Assembly (NCBI GenBank): GCA_036744795.1
Contig: DAIOHK010000007.1
Location: 1 to 64,000, forward strand
Length of the DNA: 64,000 nucleotides
Source: UBA5486 sp036744795
GTDB taxonomy: Bacteria; Bacillota; UBA4882; UBA10575
Direction of reading: 5' to 3'
Every line of letters starts with the position of its first letter. Within the stretch, counting starts at the first letter, position 1. The translations under genes were made by a program, and so were the position numbers. Below, in pieces: positions 34,947 through 43,503 of this stretch. A model generated the notes under the pieces. It did no database searches, was not told the DNA's origin, and saw only the letters and a list, made by a program, of their open reading frames with translations.

Positions 34947-36269
34947 CTAAAAAACCCAGGTAGCAATAGCAAAGTATATTATTAGGCCTGTAGCATCACA
35001 AATAGATGTAATCAATGGGCTACTGGCTACTGCCGGATCTAATCGCATTTTAGTAAGAATAAAAGGCAGAAGCATTCCGATAATATTTGAGAAGATCACA
35101 ATTGCGACCATTGTTAAACCTACTACTATCCCTACTTCTGGTCCCCCGCGAGCTACACCGAGAAATACCCCAGCAAAACCAAGTACTAAACCTAAAAAAA
35201 TACCAACAAACAACTCCTTAATTAAAACCTTACCCCAATCTGCCAATTTCACATCCCCTGTAACTAAAGCACGTACTACCATTGTTGCCGATTGTGATCC
35301 AGTATTACCACCGGTATCAATAAGCAAAGGGATAAAAAATGCCAAGGCGATAACCGAAGAAAGAACATCTTCATACGCGGCAATCACTCCCGAAGAAATC
35401 AGGTTAACAAAGATCAGGCCAAGTAACCAAATAATCCTTTTCCCAAAAAGTGTCCAAATACTAGCATCAATATACGCTTCTTTCATCGGTAAAATAGATG
35501 CCGCTTTATGAATATCTTCAGTAACTTCTTCTTCAGCCACACCTAAAACATCATCTACAGTAATAACCCCTACTAACCTTTGGGCCTGATCTACAACTGG
35601 TAGAACCAAAAAACCATACTTGTCAAAAAGACGTGCTACTTCCTCCTGATCTAGATCTAGGGGAACAGAGATTACATCTCGCTCCATTACATCTCCTACT
35701 ATAGTTTCTAAGGGTTTAGTAACCAGAGTACGTAAAGAAACTACCCCAACCAATCTCTGCTCCTGTGCTACTACGTAAATATAATATGCACTCTCAGTTG
35801 ATGGTGCTTTTTCTCTAAGCAAAACCAACACCTGTTCTAAGGTTTGGTTTTCATAAACCGCGATAAATTCGGTGGCCATTAACCCCCCGGAAGTATCGCT
35901 TTCATAGGCTAAAAGTTTTTTTACCTTTTTCCCTTTATCCCCCATTAAAGCAATGAGTGCCCAAGCCTCTGTTTGTGGTAATTCGGCTAAAAGATCAGCC
36001 GCTTCATCCGTATACATTTGATTTAAAATCTCTGCCGTCTTCTCTGGTACTAAGTGGCTTAAGATTTCTGCTTCATTATTCAGTTCCATTTCTTGTAGAA
36101 TTACTGCAGACAAATCACTAGGAAGAGTATCAATAAATCTAATCTGATTCTCTAAAGGTACCTCAATTAAAATTTCAGCCACATCAGCTGGATGCATATC
36201 TTCTGCCAGCATAACCAGTTCTTGGGAATAATCTTCCAACAACATTTGTTTTAAGTTAATCTGATCCAT
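34947..36269 (-). CDS. mgtE: Magnesium transporter MgtE
   Basis: Mg2+ channel of the cytoplasmic membrane, 440 residues. It has the N-terminal alpha-helical Mg sensor domain (about residues 1-125), a CBS pair (about 130-250) and five membrane helices (about 275-440), including the IDTGGNTGSQSA pore segment. The CBS and N domains close the pore at high Mg2+. The long leader with a probable M-box and a terminator suggests a second, transcriptional level of Mg2+ control. Confidence 0.95.
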   Translation of the reverse strand: MDQINLKQMLLEDYSQELVMLAEDMHPADVAEILIEVPLENQIRFIDTLPSDLSAVILQEMELNNEAEILSHLVPEKTAEILNQMYTDEAADLLAELPQTEAWALIALMGDKGKKVKKLLAYESDTSGGLMATEFIAVYENQTLEQVLVLLREKAPSTESAYYIYVVAQEQRLVGVVSLRTLVTKPLETIVGDVMERDVISVPLDLDQEEVARLFDKYGFLVLPVVDQAQRLVGVITVDDVLGVAEEEVTEDIHKAASILPMKEAYIDASIWTLFGKRIIWLLGLIFVNLISSGVIAAYEDVLSSVIALAFFIPLLIDTGGNTGSQSATMVVRALVTGDVKLADWGKVLIKELFVGIFLGLVLGFAGVFLGVARGGPEVGIVVGLTMVAIVIFSNIIGMLLPFILTKMRLDPAVASSPLITSICDATGLIIYFAIATWVF

Positions 36270-36294
36270 TTTCTTCCCCTTTCCGGAACAAACA

Positions 36295-36321
36295 AAAGAA
36301 CCCCTTTAAAAGGGGTTCTTG
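36295..36321 (-). terminator. Riboswitch expression-platform terminator upstream of mgtE
   Basis: AAGAACCCCTT (36296-36306) pairs with AAGGGGTTCTT (36310-36320); reading on the minus strand it is followed by TTTTGTTTG. It lies between the M-box candidate and the mgtE start. Confidence 0.8.
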
Positions 36322-36344
36322 GCTTCCGCGAAAAACGGCATACA

Positions 36345-36505
36345 AAGCTTAACCTCTTATTATCTTCCTAAATCGAATAAAAGAGGAAAGGAAGCCATAG
36401 ATTGTCCCTTTAAATTTATTATACACGACCAGGGTATAGAACTACCATCTCCATAAAGGTCAGAATCCATTAACTTCCTCACCTCTCTTTATTATCACCA
36501 TTTCG
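36345..36505 (-). ncRNA. Probable M-box (Mg2+) riboswitch
   Basis: The minus-strand leader of mgtE contains, in order, an AGGTGAGG element, a TATGGAGAT segment ahead of a TACCC element, a GGGACAA element and a closing GTTAAGCTT element. These correspond in order to the conserved M-box blocks as I remember them from the B. subtilis mgtE leader. The length of about 160 bases and the terminator before mgtE agree. Identity was judged by eye only. Confidence 0.6.
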
Positions 36506-36516
36506 TCTCCTTTTAT

Positions 36517-36545
36517 ATTTTACTCAAATACTTTTTCCCTGTCAA
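36517..36545 (-). promoter_or_regulatory. Promoter of mgtE leader
   Basis: On the minus strand TTGACA (36545-36540) and TAAAAT (36522-36517) are 17 bases apart. It puts the transcript start just before the M-box candidate. Confidence 0.7.
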
Positions 36546-36577
36546 TTGTTGCTAAGTAAAACTTGTTCTTTTTTTAT

Positions 36578-36612
36578 AAATTAAGCCACCCGAAAAACAG
36601 GCGGCTTAATTT
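36578..36612. terminator. Terminator-like hairpin downstream of metQ
   Basis: AAATTAAGCC (36578-36587) pairs with GGCTTAATTT (36603-36612). It lies about 200 bases past the metQ stop on the minus strand. The segment between shows no supported gene. Confidence 0.5.
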
Positions 36613-36813
36613 CTTTCTATAAGAAAATTAACAGTAGTAAATAAAAGTACTACACTTGGATTAAGTTATTAACTTTAAGGTGTGTTTAAAATCGCTTTTA
36701 AGTCCTCCTCCGGAGTAGTTGTAGGCGTAAATATTTCTTGTAAAACATTTAAGATCTTTGGACTGATAAAAGCCGACAGACCGGGTTATTTCAATTTATT
36801 AAGGCATCGCTAT

Positions 36814-37608
36814 TTAAAAAGCAGGTACAATATCTCCTTGGTAGTTTTTCTGGAGATACTCTCTAATTAAATTGCTATTTAATGCCTTAGCAAGTTTTTG
36901 CAAAGCTGGATTATTCCTATCTTCTTCTCTGACCGCCAAAACATTCGCGTAAGGAGACTCACTACCTTCTATAAACAAGGCATCCCTCGTTGGTACTAAA
37001 TTAGCAGGAAGAGCATAGTTTGTATTAATTACCGCCAAATCTACTTCTGGCAATATCCTTGGCAATTGGGCCGCTTCTAATGGTTTGACCTGCAAGCTCA
37101 TAGGATTTTTAGCAATATCCAGCTCTGTAGCAGAAAGTCCGGCTCCTTTACGTAGTTCTATAAGTTTAGCCCGCTCAAGCAGCAAAAGAGCCCGTCCGCA
37201 ATTAGTGGGGTCATTAGGGACCACTACCACTGCTTTTTTTCTTAATTGATCCAATGAATTAATCTTTTTTGAATAAATCCCCATTGGCTCAATATGTACC
37301 TTAGCGATGTAGGTAAGACTCAACCTGTGATCTTGAGAAAATTGCTCCAAATAGGGAATGTGTTGAAAGAAATTTGCATCTAATTCGCCTTCTGCTAAAG
37401 CCAGATTAGGCTGGACATAGTCTTGAAATTCAATAATCTTCAAATTAATGCCTTCTTTGGCTAAGAGGGGTTTAATCTCTTCCAAGATCGCAGCATGCGG
37501 AGTAGGTGATGCCCCTACTTTCAAAGTAGTAGATGCCGAAATTAAAACTTGATTACTAATTATCCCAACCATTAAAAATAGCACCAATAATATCCTTTTC
37601 TTATTCAT
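36814..37608 (-). CDS. metQ: MetQ-type methionine-binding protein
   Basis: Substrate-binding component of a MetNI-type importer for D/L-methionine or related amino acids, 264 residues. The NlpA fold is clear: LKVGASPTPHAAIL, the DANFFQHIPYLEQF segment and the NPTNCGRAL loop. The N-terminus is a signal-like hydrophobic stretch (residues 4-22), but no cysteine follows it, so the usual lipobox is missing and the protein may stay anchored by an uncleaved signal or be released. AAGGAGG precedes the ATG. It is last in the metN-metI-metQ order. Confidence 0.88.
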   Translation of the reverse strand: MNKKRILLVLFLMVGIISNQVLISASTTLKVGASPTPHAAILEEIKPLLAKEGINLKIIEFQDYVQPNLALAEGELDANFFQHIPYLEQFSQDHRLSLTYIAKVHIEPMGIYSKKINSLDQLRKKAVVVVPNDPTNCGRALLLLERAKLIELRKGAGLSATELDIAKNPMSLQVKPLEAAQLPRILPEVDLAVINTNYALPANLVPTRDALFIEGSESPYANVLAVREEDRNNPALQKLAKALNSNLIREYLQKNYQGDIVPAF

Positions 37609-37661
37609 AAATTCGTACCTCCTTAATTAATTATATTTGTTTTATCCAGAATTATGCAGCT

Positions 37662-38321
37662 TTACCGGTGTTTTAACCGATTTGCTAGCCTCCCACCTAA
37701 AGATTGAAGTCCTTGTACTAAAGCTACTAAAATCAGAACTGTAGCAAACATAATATCCCCACGAAACCGCTGATAGCCATAACGAATAGCTAGATCGCCT
37801 AACCCGCCGCCACCAACTGCCCCCGCCATAGCAGAATAACTAATAAGGCTAACTGCAACCATTGTTAGGCCTAATACCAATCCGGGGACAGCTTCAGGAA
37901 TCAATACCTTCGAAATAATCTGCCACGTATTCGCGCCCATTGCTTGGGCCGCCTCAATTACACCCCAATCAACTTCCAGTAGAGCAGATTCCACCACCCT
38001 GGCCATAAAAGGAATTGCACTAACTGTCAATGGTACAATTGCTCCGGCAGTACCAATCGAAGTCCCTACAATCAAACGGGTTAAAGGAATAATCGCTACT
38101 AGCAGAATAATAAAAGGCAATGACCTTCCCACATTAATAATTATAGAAAGAATCTTATGGAGAGTTTTCAATGGTCTAATATGACGAGGACCAGTAATTA
38201 CTAACAAGATTCCTAAAGGAATACCAAACAAAGCCGCTAATGCCAGAGAAATTCCCACCATATATAGGGTCTCTCCTAGTGCTTTAATTAGAAGACTCAA
38301 TAGTTGTGGGTTCCACACCAT
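37662..38321 (-). CDS. metI: MetI-type ABC permease
   Basis: Membrane subunit of the methionine importer, 219 residues with five membrane segments. The coupling helix motif EAAQAMGANTWQIISKVLIPEA contacts MetN. It overlaps the metN end by 38 bases, and the start follows a GAGGTG site. Co-transcribed with its neighbours. Confidence 0.92.
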   Translation of the reverse strand: MVWNPQLLSLLIKALGETLYMVGISLALAALFGIPLGILLVITGPRHIRPLKTLHKILSIIINVGRSLPFIILLVAIIPLTRLIVGTSIGTAGAIVPLTVSAIPFMARVVESALLEVDWGVIEAAQAMGANTWQIISKVLIPEAVPGLVLGLTMVAVSLISYSAMAGAVGGGGLGDLAIRYGYQRFRGDIMFATVLILVALVQGLQSLGGRLANRLKHR

Positions 38322-39357
38322 TCAACACCTCAATCTTTAATCCCTGGTCAGCAAGAAACTGCATTGCTTCTTCTACATTTTTATTCGTACCTGTAAGTTC
38401 CACAATCAGTGAACCAAAAGGGTTGTTCTTAATAAAATCCAGGTTAGCATAGATAATATTAACATCCACATCAAATTTACGGATCACAGAAGAAATAACG
38501 GGTTCCCCTGCAACATTACCAATAAAAGAAATGCGGACCGTTTTCCCCACCCATCCATGGTTTCGAACGATTACTTTCCGCTCTTTGATTTCAGTCGGGA
38601 TTTCCGTGTGTAAGATACCCTTCATAAATCTCCGAGCCGTCTTTGTCTGAGGATGAGCGAAAACATCAATAACCGGACCTTTTTCCACAATCTCCCCATT
38701 CTCAATCACTGCAACGCGATCACATATTTCTTTAATTACATTCATTTGGTGAGTTATCAGAATAATCGTCAAACCAAAACGTTGATTTACATCTTGCAAA
38801 AGTCCTAATATGGATTTAGTTGTCTCAGGATCCAATGCAGAAGTTGCTTCATCACAAAGGAGAACCTCAGGATTATTAGCCAAAGCTCGGGCAATTCCTA
38901 CCCGTTGCTTCTGACCACCGCTCAATTGAGAAGGATAAACATCTACTTTATCAGAAAGTCCCACCATCTCAATTAATTCTAATACTCTTCTTTGGATTTC
39001 TGCCCGTTTTACCCCGGCGATTTCCAAAGGAAAGGCTACATTATCAAAGACCGTCCGGGAAGATAATAGGTTAAAATGCTGGAAGATCATGCCAATCTTT
39101 CTTCTAGCTTCCCGAAGTTCTCTCCCCTTTAATCTTGTAATTTCCTTATCTCCAAGCCAAATCTTTCCGGATTGTAGCACTTCCAATTTATTAATGCAAC
39201 GCACTAGAGTACTCTTTCCGGCACCACTCAATCCAATTATTCCAAAAATCTCCCCCTTATTAACGTCCAGGTTTACTTTGCGTAATGCAACAACCTGGTC
39301 TTCCCCATATCCGTAAATCTTTGTGGCATTTTCCAATTTTATCATAATCTTCGGCAC
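38284..39357 (-). CDS. metN: MetN-type ABC ATPase
   Basis: ATPase of the methionine importer, 357 residues. The nucleotide-binding domain has Walker A GLSGAGKST, signature LSGGQKQR and Walker B VLLCDEATS. The C-terminal region (about residues 265-345) is the NIL domain that senses methionine and inhibits transport. The start is GTG at 39357, 12 bases after AAGGAGG; an ATG four codons in is possible. I found no S-box riboswitch upstream. Confidence 0.93.
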   Translation of the reverse strand: MPKIMIKLENATKIYGYGEDQVVALRKVNLDVNKGEIFGIIGLSGAGKSTLVRCINKLEVLQSGKIWLGDKEITRLKGRELREARRKIGMIFQHFNLLSSRTVFDNVAFPLEIAGVKRAEIQRRVLELIEMVGLSDKVDVYPSQLSGGQKQRVGIARALANNPEVLLCDEATSALDPETTKSILGLLQDVNQRFGLTIILITHQMNVIKEICDRVAVIENGEIVEKGPVIDVFAHPQTKTARRFMKGILHTEIPTEIKERKVIVRNHGWVGKTVRISFIGNVAGEPVISSVIRKFDVDVNIIYANLDFIKNNPFGSLIVELTGTNKNVEEAMQFLADQGLKIEVLNGVEPTTIESSN

Positions 39358-39424
39358 TTAATTGAAATACCTCCTTTCCCTAACCTATCCATTATGGATG
39401 AACAGAAAATTAACTTATAAATAT

Positions 39425-39552
39425 ACAAATATTAAGGATTTACATAATTAGTTAGTTAAGATTCAACCACAATATATTGATAGCCTTTCTGTAAATAAAA
39501 CACTATATATTGCAATTAAATATCTGCTTGATATAATTATGCAATTCCCTCA
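39425..39552 (-). repeat. Dispersed repeat family 1, copy E (long form)
   Basis: On the minus strand 39513-39461 aligns with the core of copies A-C (AATATATAGT to GTTGAAT). The longer stretch aligns on the plus strand with 41464-41580, ending in ATGCAATTCCCTC, an end motif also at 29960-29975 and near base 10 of the window. The remainder of this 394-base gap carries only the met promoter. Confidence 0.6.
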
Positions 39553-39585
39553 GATCTTTATAATATTAAGAACTAAGTTAGAGCT

Positions 39586-39615
39586 ATTTTACCTTAAGTA
39601 CCTCCTATCTGTCAA
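39586..39615 (-). promoter_or_regulatory. Candidate promoter of metNIQ
   Basis: Minus-strand TTGACA (39615-39610) and TAAAAT (39591-39586) with an 18-base spacer. The leader of about 220 bases would run through repeat copy E. Confidence 0.5.
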
Positions 39616-39751
39616 CAAAATAGGGTTGCCAATACCTTAAGCTTTAAACATTTTACGTTGTATTAAAATTTATGATATGATAGACTAAATAATTAAAGAG
39701 CATTTATATAAATTATTTTTTGAAGTTTTTCTGTAAAGGGTGAACTTATTA

Positions 39752-40612
39752 ATGAAAATTGCCATTATCACTGATAGTACTTGTGATCTTCCCTTCGAGG
39801 TTATAAATGAATATGAGATCGAGGTTCTTCCTTTTTCTCTACATATTGATGGAAAAGAATATTTGGATGGAATCACTATTAAGACAGAGGAACTTTATCA
39901 AGCAATGCGGGAAGGTAAAACACCTAAAACTTCTCAAGTAAGCCCTAGCTTATTAAAAAAATGCTTTATCAACCATGCCAAGCGAGGCGATAACTGTCTT
40001 TACATTACTTTTTCTTCCGAGATGTCTGGTACTTTTCAAACCAGTCTTCTAATTGCTCGTGAAGTAAAAAAACTCTATCCCAAATTTGATATTGAAATTA
40101 TTGATAGTAAAGCCGGTTCCTTGGCTTTAGGTTTAATAGTTTATCAGGCTGCCAGAATGGTTAGAGAAGGTAAAACAAAAAAAGAAATTGTTAATTTTAT
40201 TATTTACCAAACCTCTCATATGGAACATATTTTTACCGTCGATAATTTAGAGTATCTTCATAAAGGAGGCCGCGTTAGCCGAACGAGCGCGATTATTGGT
40301 AATATCCTTAATATAAAACCAATTCTGCATGTGAAACAGGGGCAAATTCTACTTTTAGAAAAAGTCCGGAGAAAAAAGAGAGCTTTAGAAAGATTACTAG
40401 AATTAATGGAAACAAGATGCCTTAAAACAAAAGAACAGATCATCGGCATTACCCATGCTGATGATCTAGAAACTGCCCTCCAGTTGAAGGCCATGATCCA
40501 AGAAAAGTTAGGTTTCAATAATTTTGTAATTAATTTAATTGGTAGTGTTCTTGGTGCCCATATTGGAATTGGTGGAGTTGGTCTCTTTTTTCTCAATGAA
40601 ACCACTAACTAA
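39752..40612 (+). CDS. DegV family fatty acid-binding protein
   Basis: A 286-residue protein with the DegV fold: ITDSTCDLP at the N-terminus, SQVSPSLL, and the FTVDNLEYLHKGGRVS lipid-site segment. In Firmicutes such proteins (FakB) hold fatty acids for phosphorylation by FakA. No fakA is adjacent. I start at ATG 39752, about 9 bases after AAAGGGTG; an in-frame GTG lies at 39740. A strong terminator follows. Confidence 0.88.
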   Translation: MKIAIITDSTCDLPFEVINEYEIEVLPFSLHIDGKEYLDGITIKTEELYQAMREGKTPKTSQVSPSLLKKCFINHAKRGDNCLYITFSSEMSGTFQTSLLIAREVKKLYPKFDIEIIDSKAGSLALGLIVYQAARMVREGKTKKEIVNFIIYQTSHMEHIFTVDNLEYLHKGGRVSRTSAIIGNILNIKPILHVKQGQILLLEKVRRKKRALERLLELMETRCLKTKEQIIGITHADDLETALQLKAMIQEKLGFNNFVINLIGSVLGAHIGIGGVGLFFLNETTN

Positions 40613-40634
40613 ACTAGAATATCTTTTGGTTTTT

Positions 40635-40680
40635 TGAAAGATAGCAGTTAGTTCAGAGCCAGAACTGCTATCTTTTTGTT
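40635..40680. terminator. Intrinsic terminator between degV-type gene and glucosaminidase gene
   Basis: AAAGATAGCAGTT (40637-40649) pairs with AACTGCTATCTTT (40663-40675), followed by T-rich sequence. It lies between convergent genes. Confidence 0.8.
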
Positions 40681-40729
40681 TTTGATTTACTCTCCATTTT
40701 TCTCCAATATAGAAGGAGTAAACTGAAAA

Positions 40730-41212
40730 CTAATCAATCACTTCCTCATCATCTTCATCATCTGCAATATACTTCCGCATAATTTGAATCAGTTTCTCAG
40801 CATATCTTGGATCCTCTGCATAACCCGCTTGTTGTATTCTACGTACATATTCCTCTGGATCATTCGCAACTTCTAAAGCCTGTTCATATCGTTTACTCTC
40901 GGATATTAACCGTGCATAATCTTCAATTGATTCTTCGTAATTATTGTAAGCACGGAATTCATGAATCGCTTTTACTGGTCTTCCATTTATATATTCAAGA
41001 TCATATGCTTTAATACTCCCAGCTGGTCCTTCTCCCTTTATATTAAAAAGGTTATAAGAATTACGGCCTGTATATAGATCGGCAAGAGGTTTTCTTAACC
41101 ACTCAGTCTCTAGTGCCGCCTGGGCGATTATTGCTTTCCAGGGGATACCAAATACTTCATAAACCATTTTTGCATATGGCCTTAGCATCCTAACAAACTC
41201 TTGAGGCCCCAT
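40730..41212 (-). CDS. Glucosaminidase (GH73, FlgJ-like) domain protein
   Basis: A 160-residue protein made up almost wholly of a GH73-type peptidoglycan glucosaminidase domain. The catalytic Glu is in AALETEWLRKP (near residue 36), and the YNLFNIKGEGPAG stretch and the EYVRRIQQAGYAEDPRYA segment are typical. It has no signal peptide or wall-binding module, so export is unexplained. The tail is very acidic (about 12 residues of Asp/Glu). AGGAGG precedes the ATG. It may act in the spore, in flagellar assembly, or be phage-derived; context does not decide. Confidence 0.8.
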   Translation of the reverse strand: MGPQEFVRMLRPYAKMVYEVFGIPWKAIIAQAALETEWLRKPLADLYTGRNSYNLFNIKGEGPAGSIKAYDLEYINGRPVKAIHEFRAYNNYEESIEDYARLISESKRYEQALEVANDPEEYVRRIQQAGYAEDPRYAEKLIQIMRKYIADDEDDEEVID

Positions 41213-41247
41213 TTTTACTCCTCCTACCTTTAATTTTTTTCCAAGTC

Positions 41248-41263
41248 TGTTTCACGTGAAGCA
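41248..41263. promoter_or_regulatory. parS: parS-like site, one mismatch
   Basis: The 16-mer differs from the parS consensus TGTTTCACGTGAAACA at position 14 only. It lies 14 kb from the dnaA-side origin, outside any gene, in a gap that also contains two family-1 repeats. Confidence 0.8.
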
Positions 41264-41287
41264 AAAAAGTGTACTAAACTAATTACG

Positions 41288-41372
41288 TTGTTACCTTAAT
41301 TTGAGGCCATGACAAAATATATAGTCTGTTGCTTACTAAAAAGCTATCAATATATTGCATGATAGTTGAATA
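41288..41372 (+). repeat. Dispersed repeat family 1, copy C
   Basis: 85 bases, best match to copy A (11335-11427). The stem CTATCA (41344-41349) and TGATAG (41360-41365) encloses a 10-base loop. No coding potential. Confidence 0.75.
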
Positions 41373-41463
41373 TTGGAGACAACACAATTAGCCTGTATAT
41401 CCTATTATATGAATCTCTTTCGCTTAAATTTAAAGGTAATAAGAATAAACTGATAGTCCTCTT

Positions 41464-41580
41464 GTACAAATTTTAAGGAAATCCATAATTCAATTTTAAA
41501 AACTTGACTACAATATATTTAAAGCAAATAAAAAGTTATTTATTGTTGTTAAATACATATTTAAAGAAATCATGCGATTG
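41464..41580 (+). repeat. Dispersed repeat family 1, long-form copy K
   Basis: Aligns with 39425-39552 from TACAAAT to an ATGCGATTG end, with many substitutions. It lies just downstream of copy C. With the parS-like site, these account for most of the 373-base gap. Confidence 0.5.
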
Positions 41581-41585
41581 CTCAT

Positions 41586-42050
41586 TCATAAGTGATACTT
41601 CTCTCCCCGTAAAATCTTAAACCCCCTATAGATCTGCTCGACCAATATTAACCTAAATAACTGGTGTGGAAAAGTTAAATTGGAAAACGAAAGAACATCA
41701 TCTGCTCGCGCCAAAACCTCCGGTACTAATCCGGAAGCACCTCCAATAACTATGAATACCTCTTTTCCTCCCATCTCTCTTTCCCCTAACCATCCGGAAA
41801 ACTCTTCTGAGGTAATCATTCTTCCTCCCGGATCCAATACTGCCACAAAGGTTTTTTCTTTTAATGCTTTTAATATTCTGTTTCCTTCTTCCTCCTTTGC
41901 TTTTAAAAGAGTTTTATCCAAAGGCGAATCAGCCACTTCAACAATTTTTAACTTCACATACGGGGTTAATCTTTTTTTATATTCACTGATCCCTTTACGC
42001 AGATATTCTTCTTTAATTTTTCCAACAGCTAGGATGGTAAGATGAAGCAT
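41586..42050 (-). CDS. rlmH: 23S rRNA pseudouridine-1915 N3-methyltransferase
   Basis: SPOUT-class methyltransferase for helix 69 of 23S rRNA, 154 residues. The knot signature VFIVIGGASGL and the C-terminal FPHQLFRLILVEQIYRGFKIL match closely. The gene lies downstream of htrA near the origin, an arrangement also found in B. subtilis. Confidence 0.95.
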   Translation of the reverse strand: MLHLTILAVGKIKEEYLRKGISEYKKRLTPYVKLKIVEVADSPLDKTLLKAKEEEGNRILKALKEKTFVAVLDPGGRMITSEEFSGWLGEREMGGKEVFIVIGGASGLVPEVLARADDVLSFSNLTFPHQLFRLILVEQIYRGFKILRGEKYHL

Positions 42051-42199
42051 ACTTTTTCTTCCCTTCTCAAAAAATAATTATCATATCCCGTAGCATCTTT
42101 AAATTACTTACGGTGTAAAAGGGTAAGACACAAGAAATGATTACATCCCATGACTCAGGCTCGTCTTTCTTCGCTAAATTCGAAGCTATTAAACTTTTA

Positions 42200-42228
42200 A
42201 AAAAGCCCACAAATAGTGTGGGCTTAAT
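42200..42228 (-). terminator. Intrinsic terminator after htrA
   Basis: On the minus strand AAGCCCAC and GTGGGCTT (plus coordinates 42218-42225 and 42203-42210) pair and are followed by a T run. It separates htrA from rlmH. Confidence 0.75.
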
Positions 42229-42235
42229 CTTTTCA

Positions 42236-43396
42236 CTACTGTAGAGGCCCGGCAACAACCTCCACCGTATACCTACGATTACCCCGGTAAATCTCAATCA
42301 CCAACTTATCTCCAACCTTTAATTCTAGACCGCTGAAATTAGCCCCCTCAGTAATCTGTTGCCCATTAATCGCTACCACTACATCTCCCGCTTTCAAACC
42401 AGCCTTCGCAGCAGAGCCAGAAAAAACTCGCGTAATAAGGAAACCTTGATCTACAGGAAGTTTAATTCCAAACCGCTTTTCAATTAATCTTTTATTGAGT
42501 CGATCAAAAGGTAAATAGCTAATACCAATTGCTCCCGGACGTCGTAATTCACCTTTAATGATCAGATCAGCTATTTCACGAGCTTTATCTATTGGTATTG
42601 AAAATCCTATTCCCTGAGCATCTTCAATAATTGCCGTATTAATCCCTATTACCTTTCCTTCACTATTCAGTAATGGGCCTCCAGAATTTCCCGGATTAAT
42701 AGAAGCATCAGTCTGAATCAAGTTCCGTAATGCTGTCTTTTCTCCAGTAGCAATGTTTCGCCCTAATGCACTTATGACTCCAACAGTAACCGTATTTTTT
42801 AACCCCTCACCTATCGGGTTACCAATTGCAATTGCCATCTGGCCAACACGAAGATTCTCTGAACGACCAAATTCTGCCACCGGGAATTTATCCCCTTCAA
42901 TCTTCAAAACCGCTAAATCATTATCAGGATCAGCTCCGATTAAAGTTGCTGCGACTTTCCTCCCATCAGATAATACCACTAAAATCTCTTCAGCTTTATC
43001 AATTACATGATAATTAGTGAGAATATACCCATCCTCTCGAAAAATTACCCCCGAACCTAAACCCTGAACTGGCCGATAACCAACTAAGCCAAAGAAAAAA
43101 TCTTTTACCTCAACTAAACTAGTGGTAGTAATCATCACCACACTTGGCCCCACTTTATCAACAACTTGAATCGTTGCCGACTCAAAATCCGTAATTTTCA
43201 TTAAAGCCGGAGGAGTAGACGGCACTTCTGATTTTGTCTCTTCTTTCTGGGTTGGAGGTGGGACAATTAAAACCTGACCAAGACCGGTATATTTTACGGC
43301 TAGTAAAACCAAAAATCCACCCATAAATGCCGCAGCCATCAAAAGAGTAAATAACCCTATTTTATTAGATAACCTTTGCCTTCTAAATTGATCCAT
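42236..43396 (-). CDS. htrA: HtrA/DegP-type serine protease
   Basis: Membrane-anchored quality-control protease, about 386 residues. A membrane segment (about residues 13-34) precedes a trypsin-like domain with triad His130 (LTNYHVID), Asp160 (DPDNDLAVLK) and Ser238 (NPGNSGGPLL), then one PDZ domain (about 285-380). I start at ATG 43396 after GGGGGTGA. The upstream in-frame ATG lies ahead of this site. The position beside rlmH matches the family location near the origin. Confidence 0.94.
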   Translation of the reverse strand: MDQFRRQRLSNKIGLFTLLMAAAFMGGFLVLLAVKYTGLGQVLIVPPPTQKEETKSEVPSTPPALMKITDFESATIQVVDKVGPSVVMITTTSLVEVKDFFFGLVGYRPVQGLGSGVIFREDGYILTNYHVIDKAEEILVVLSDGRKVAATLIGADPDNDLAVLKIEGDKFPVAEFGRSENLRVGQMAIAIGNPIGEGLKNTVTVGVISALGRNIATGEKTALRNLIQTDASINPGNSGGPLLNSEGKVIGINTAIIEDAQGIGFSIPIDKAREIADLIIKGELRRPGAIGISYLPFDRLNKRLIEKRFGIKLPVDQGFLITRVFSGSAAKAGLKAGDVVVAINGQQITEGANFSGLELKVGDKLVIEIYRGNRRYTVEVVAGPLQ

Positions 43397-43503
43397 CCAA
43401 TCACCCCCGGAGAAAAATAGCATGAAAGGAATAATTCTTTTGAATTAAAGTTAGGTGCTTAATTGTGGTTAAATAAAATGACTGGGATAATTATGGACTA
43501 ACC

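Noticed and set aside
36675..36785. Short open stretch on the minus strand downstream of metQ that reads like a protein tail (PTTTPEEDLKAILNTP).
   Set aside because: Only about 36 codons, no start with a ribosome binding site, and a stop immediately upstream; it could be a gene remnant, but nothing shows it.
39358..39740. Possible S-box (SAM) riboswitch upstream of metN.
   Set aside because: The conserved S-box blocks are absent; the gap is filled by a repeat copy and a simple promoter.
42067..42297. Minus-strand frame of 76 codons at the htrA-rlmH junction.
   Set aside because: It overlaps the htrA end and the terminator, and has no ribosome binding site or homology.
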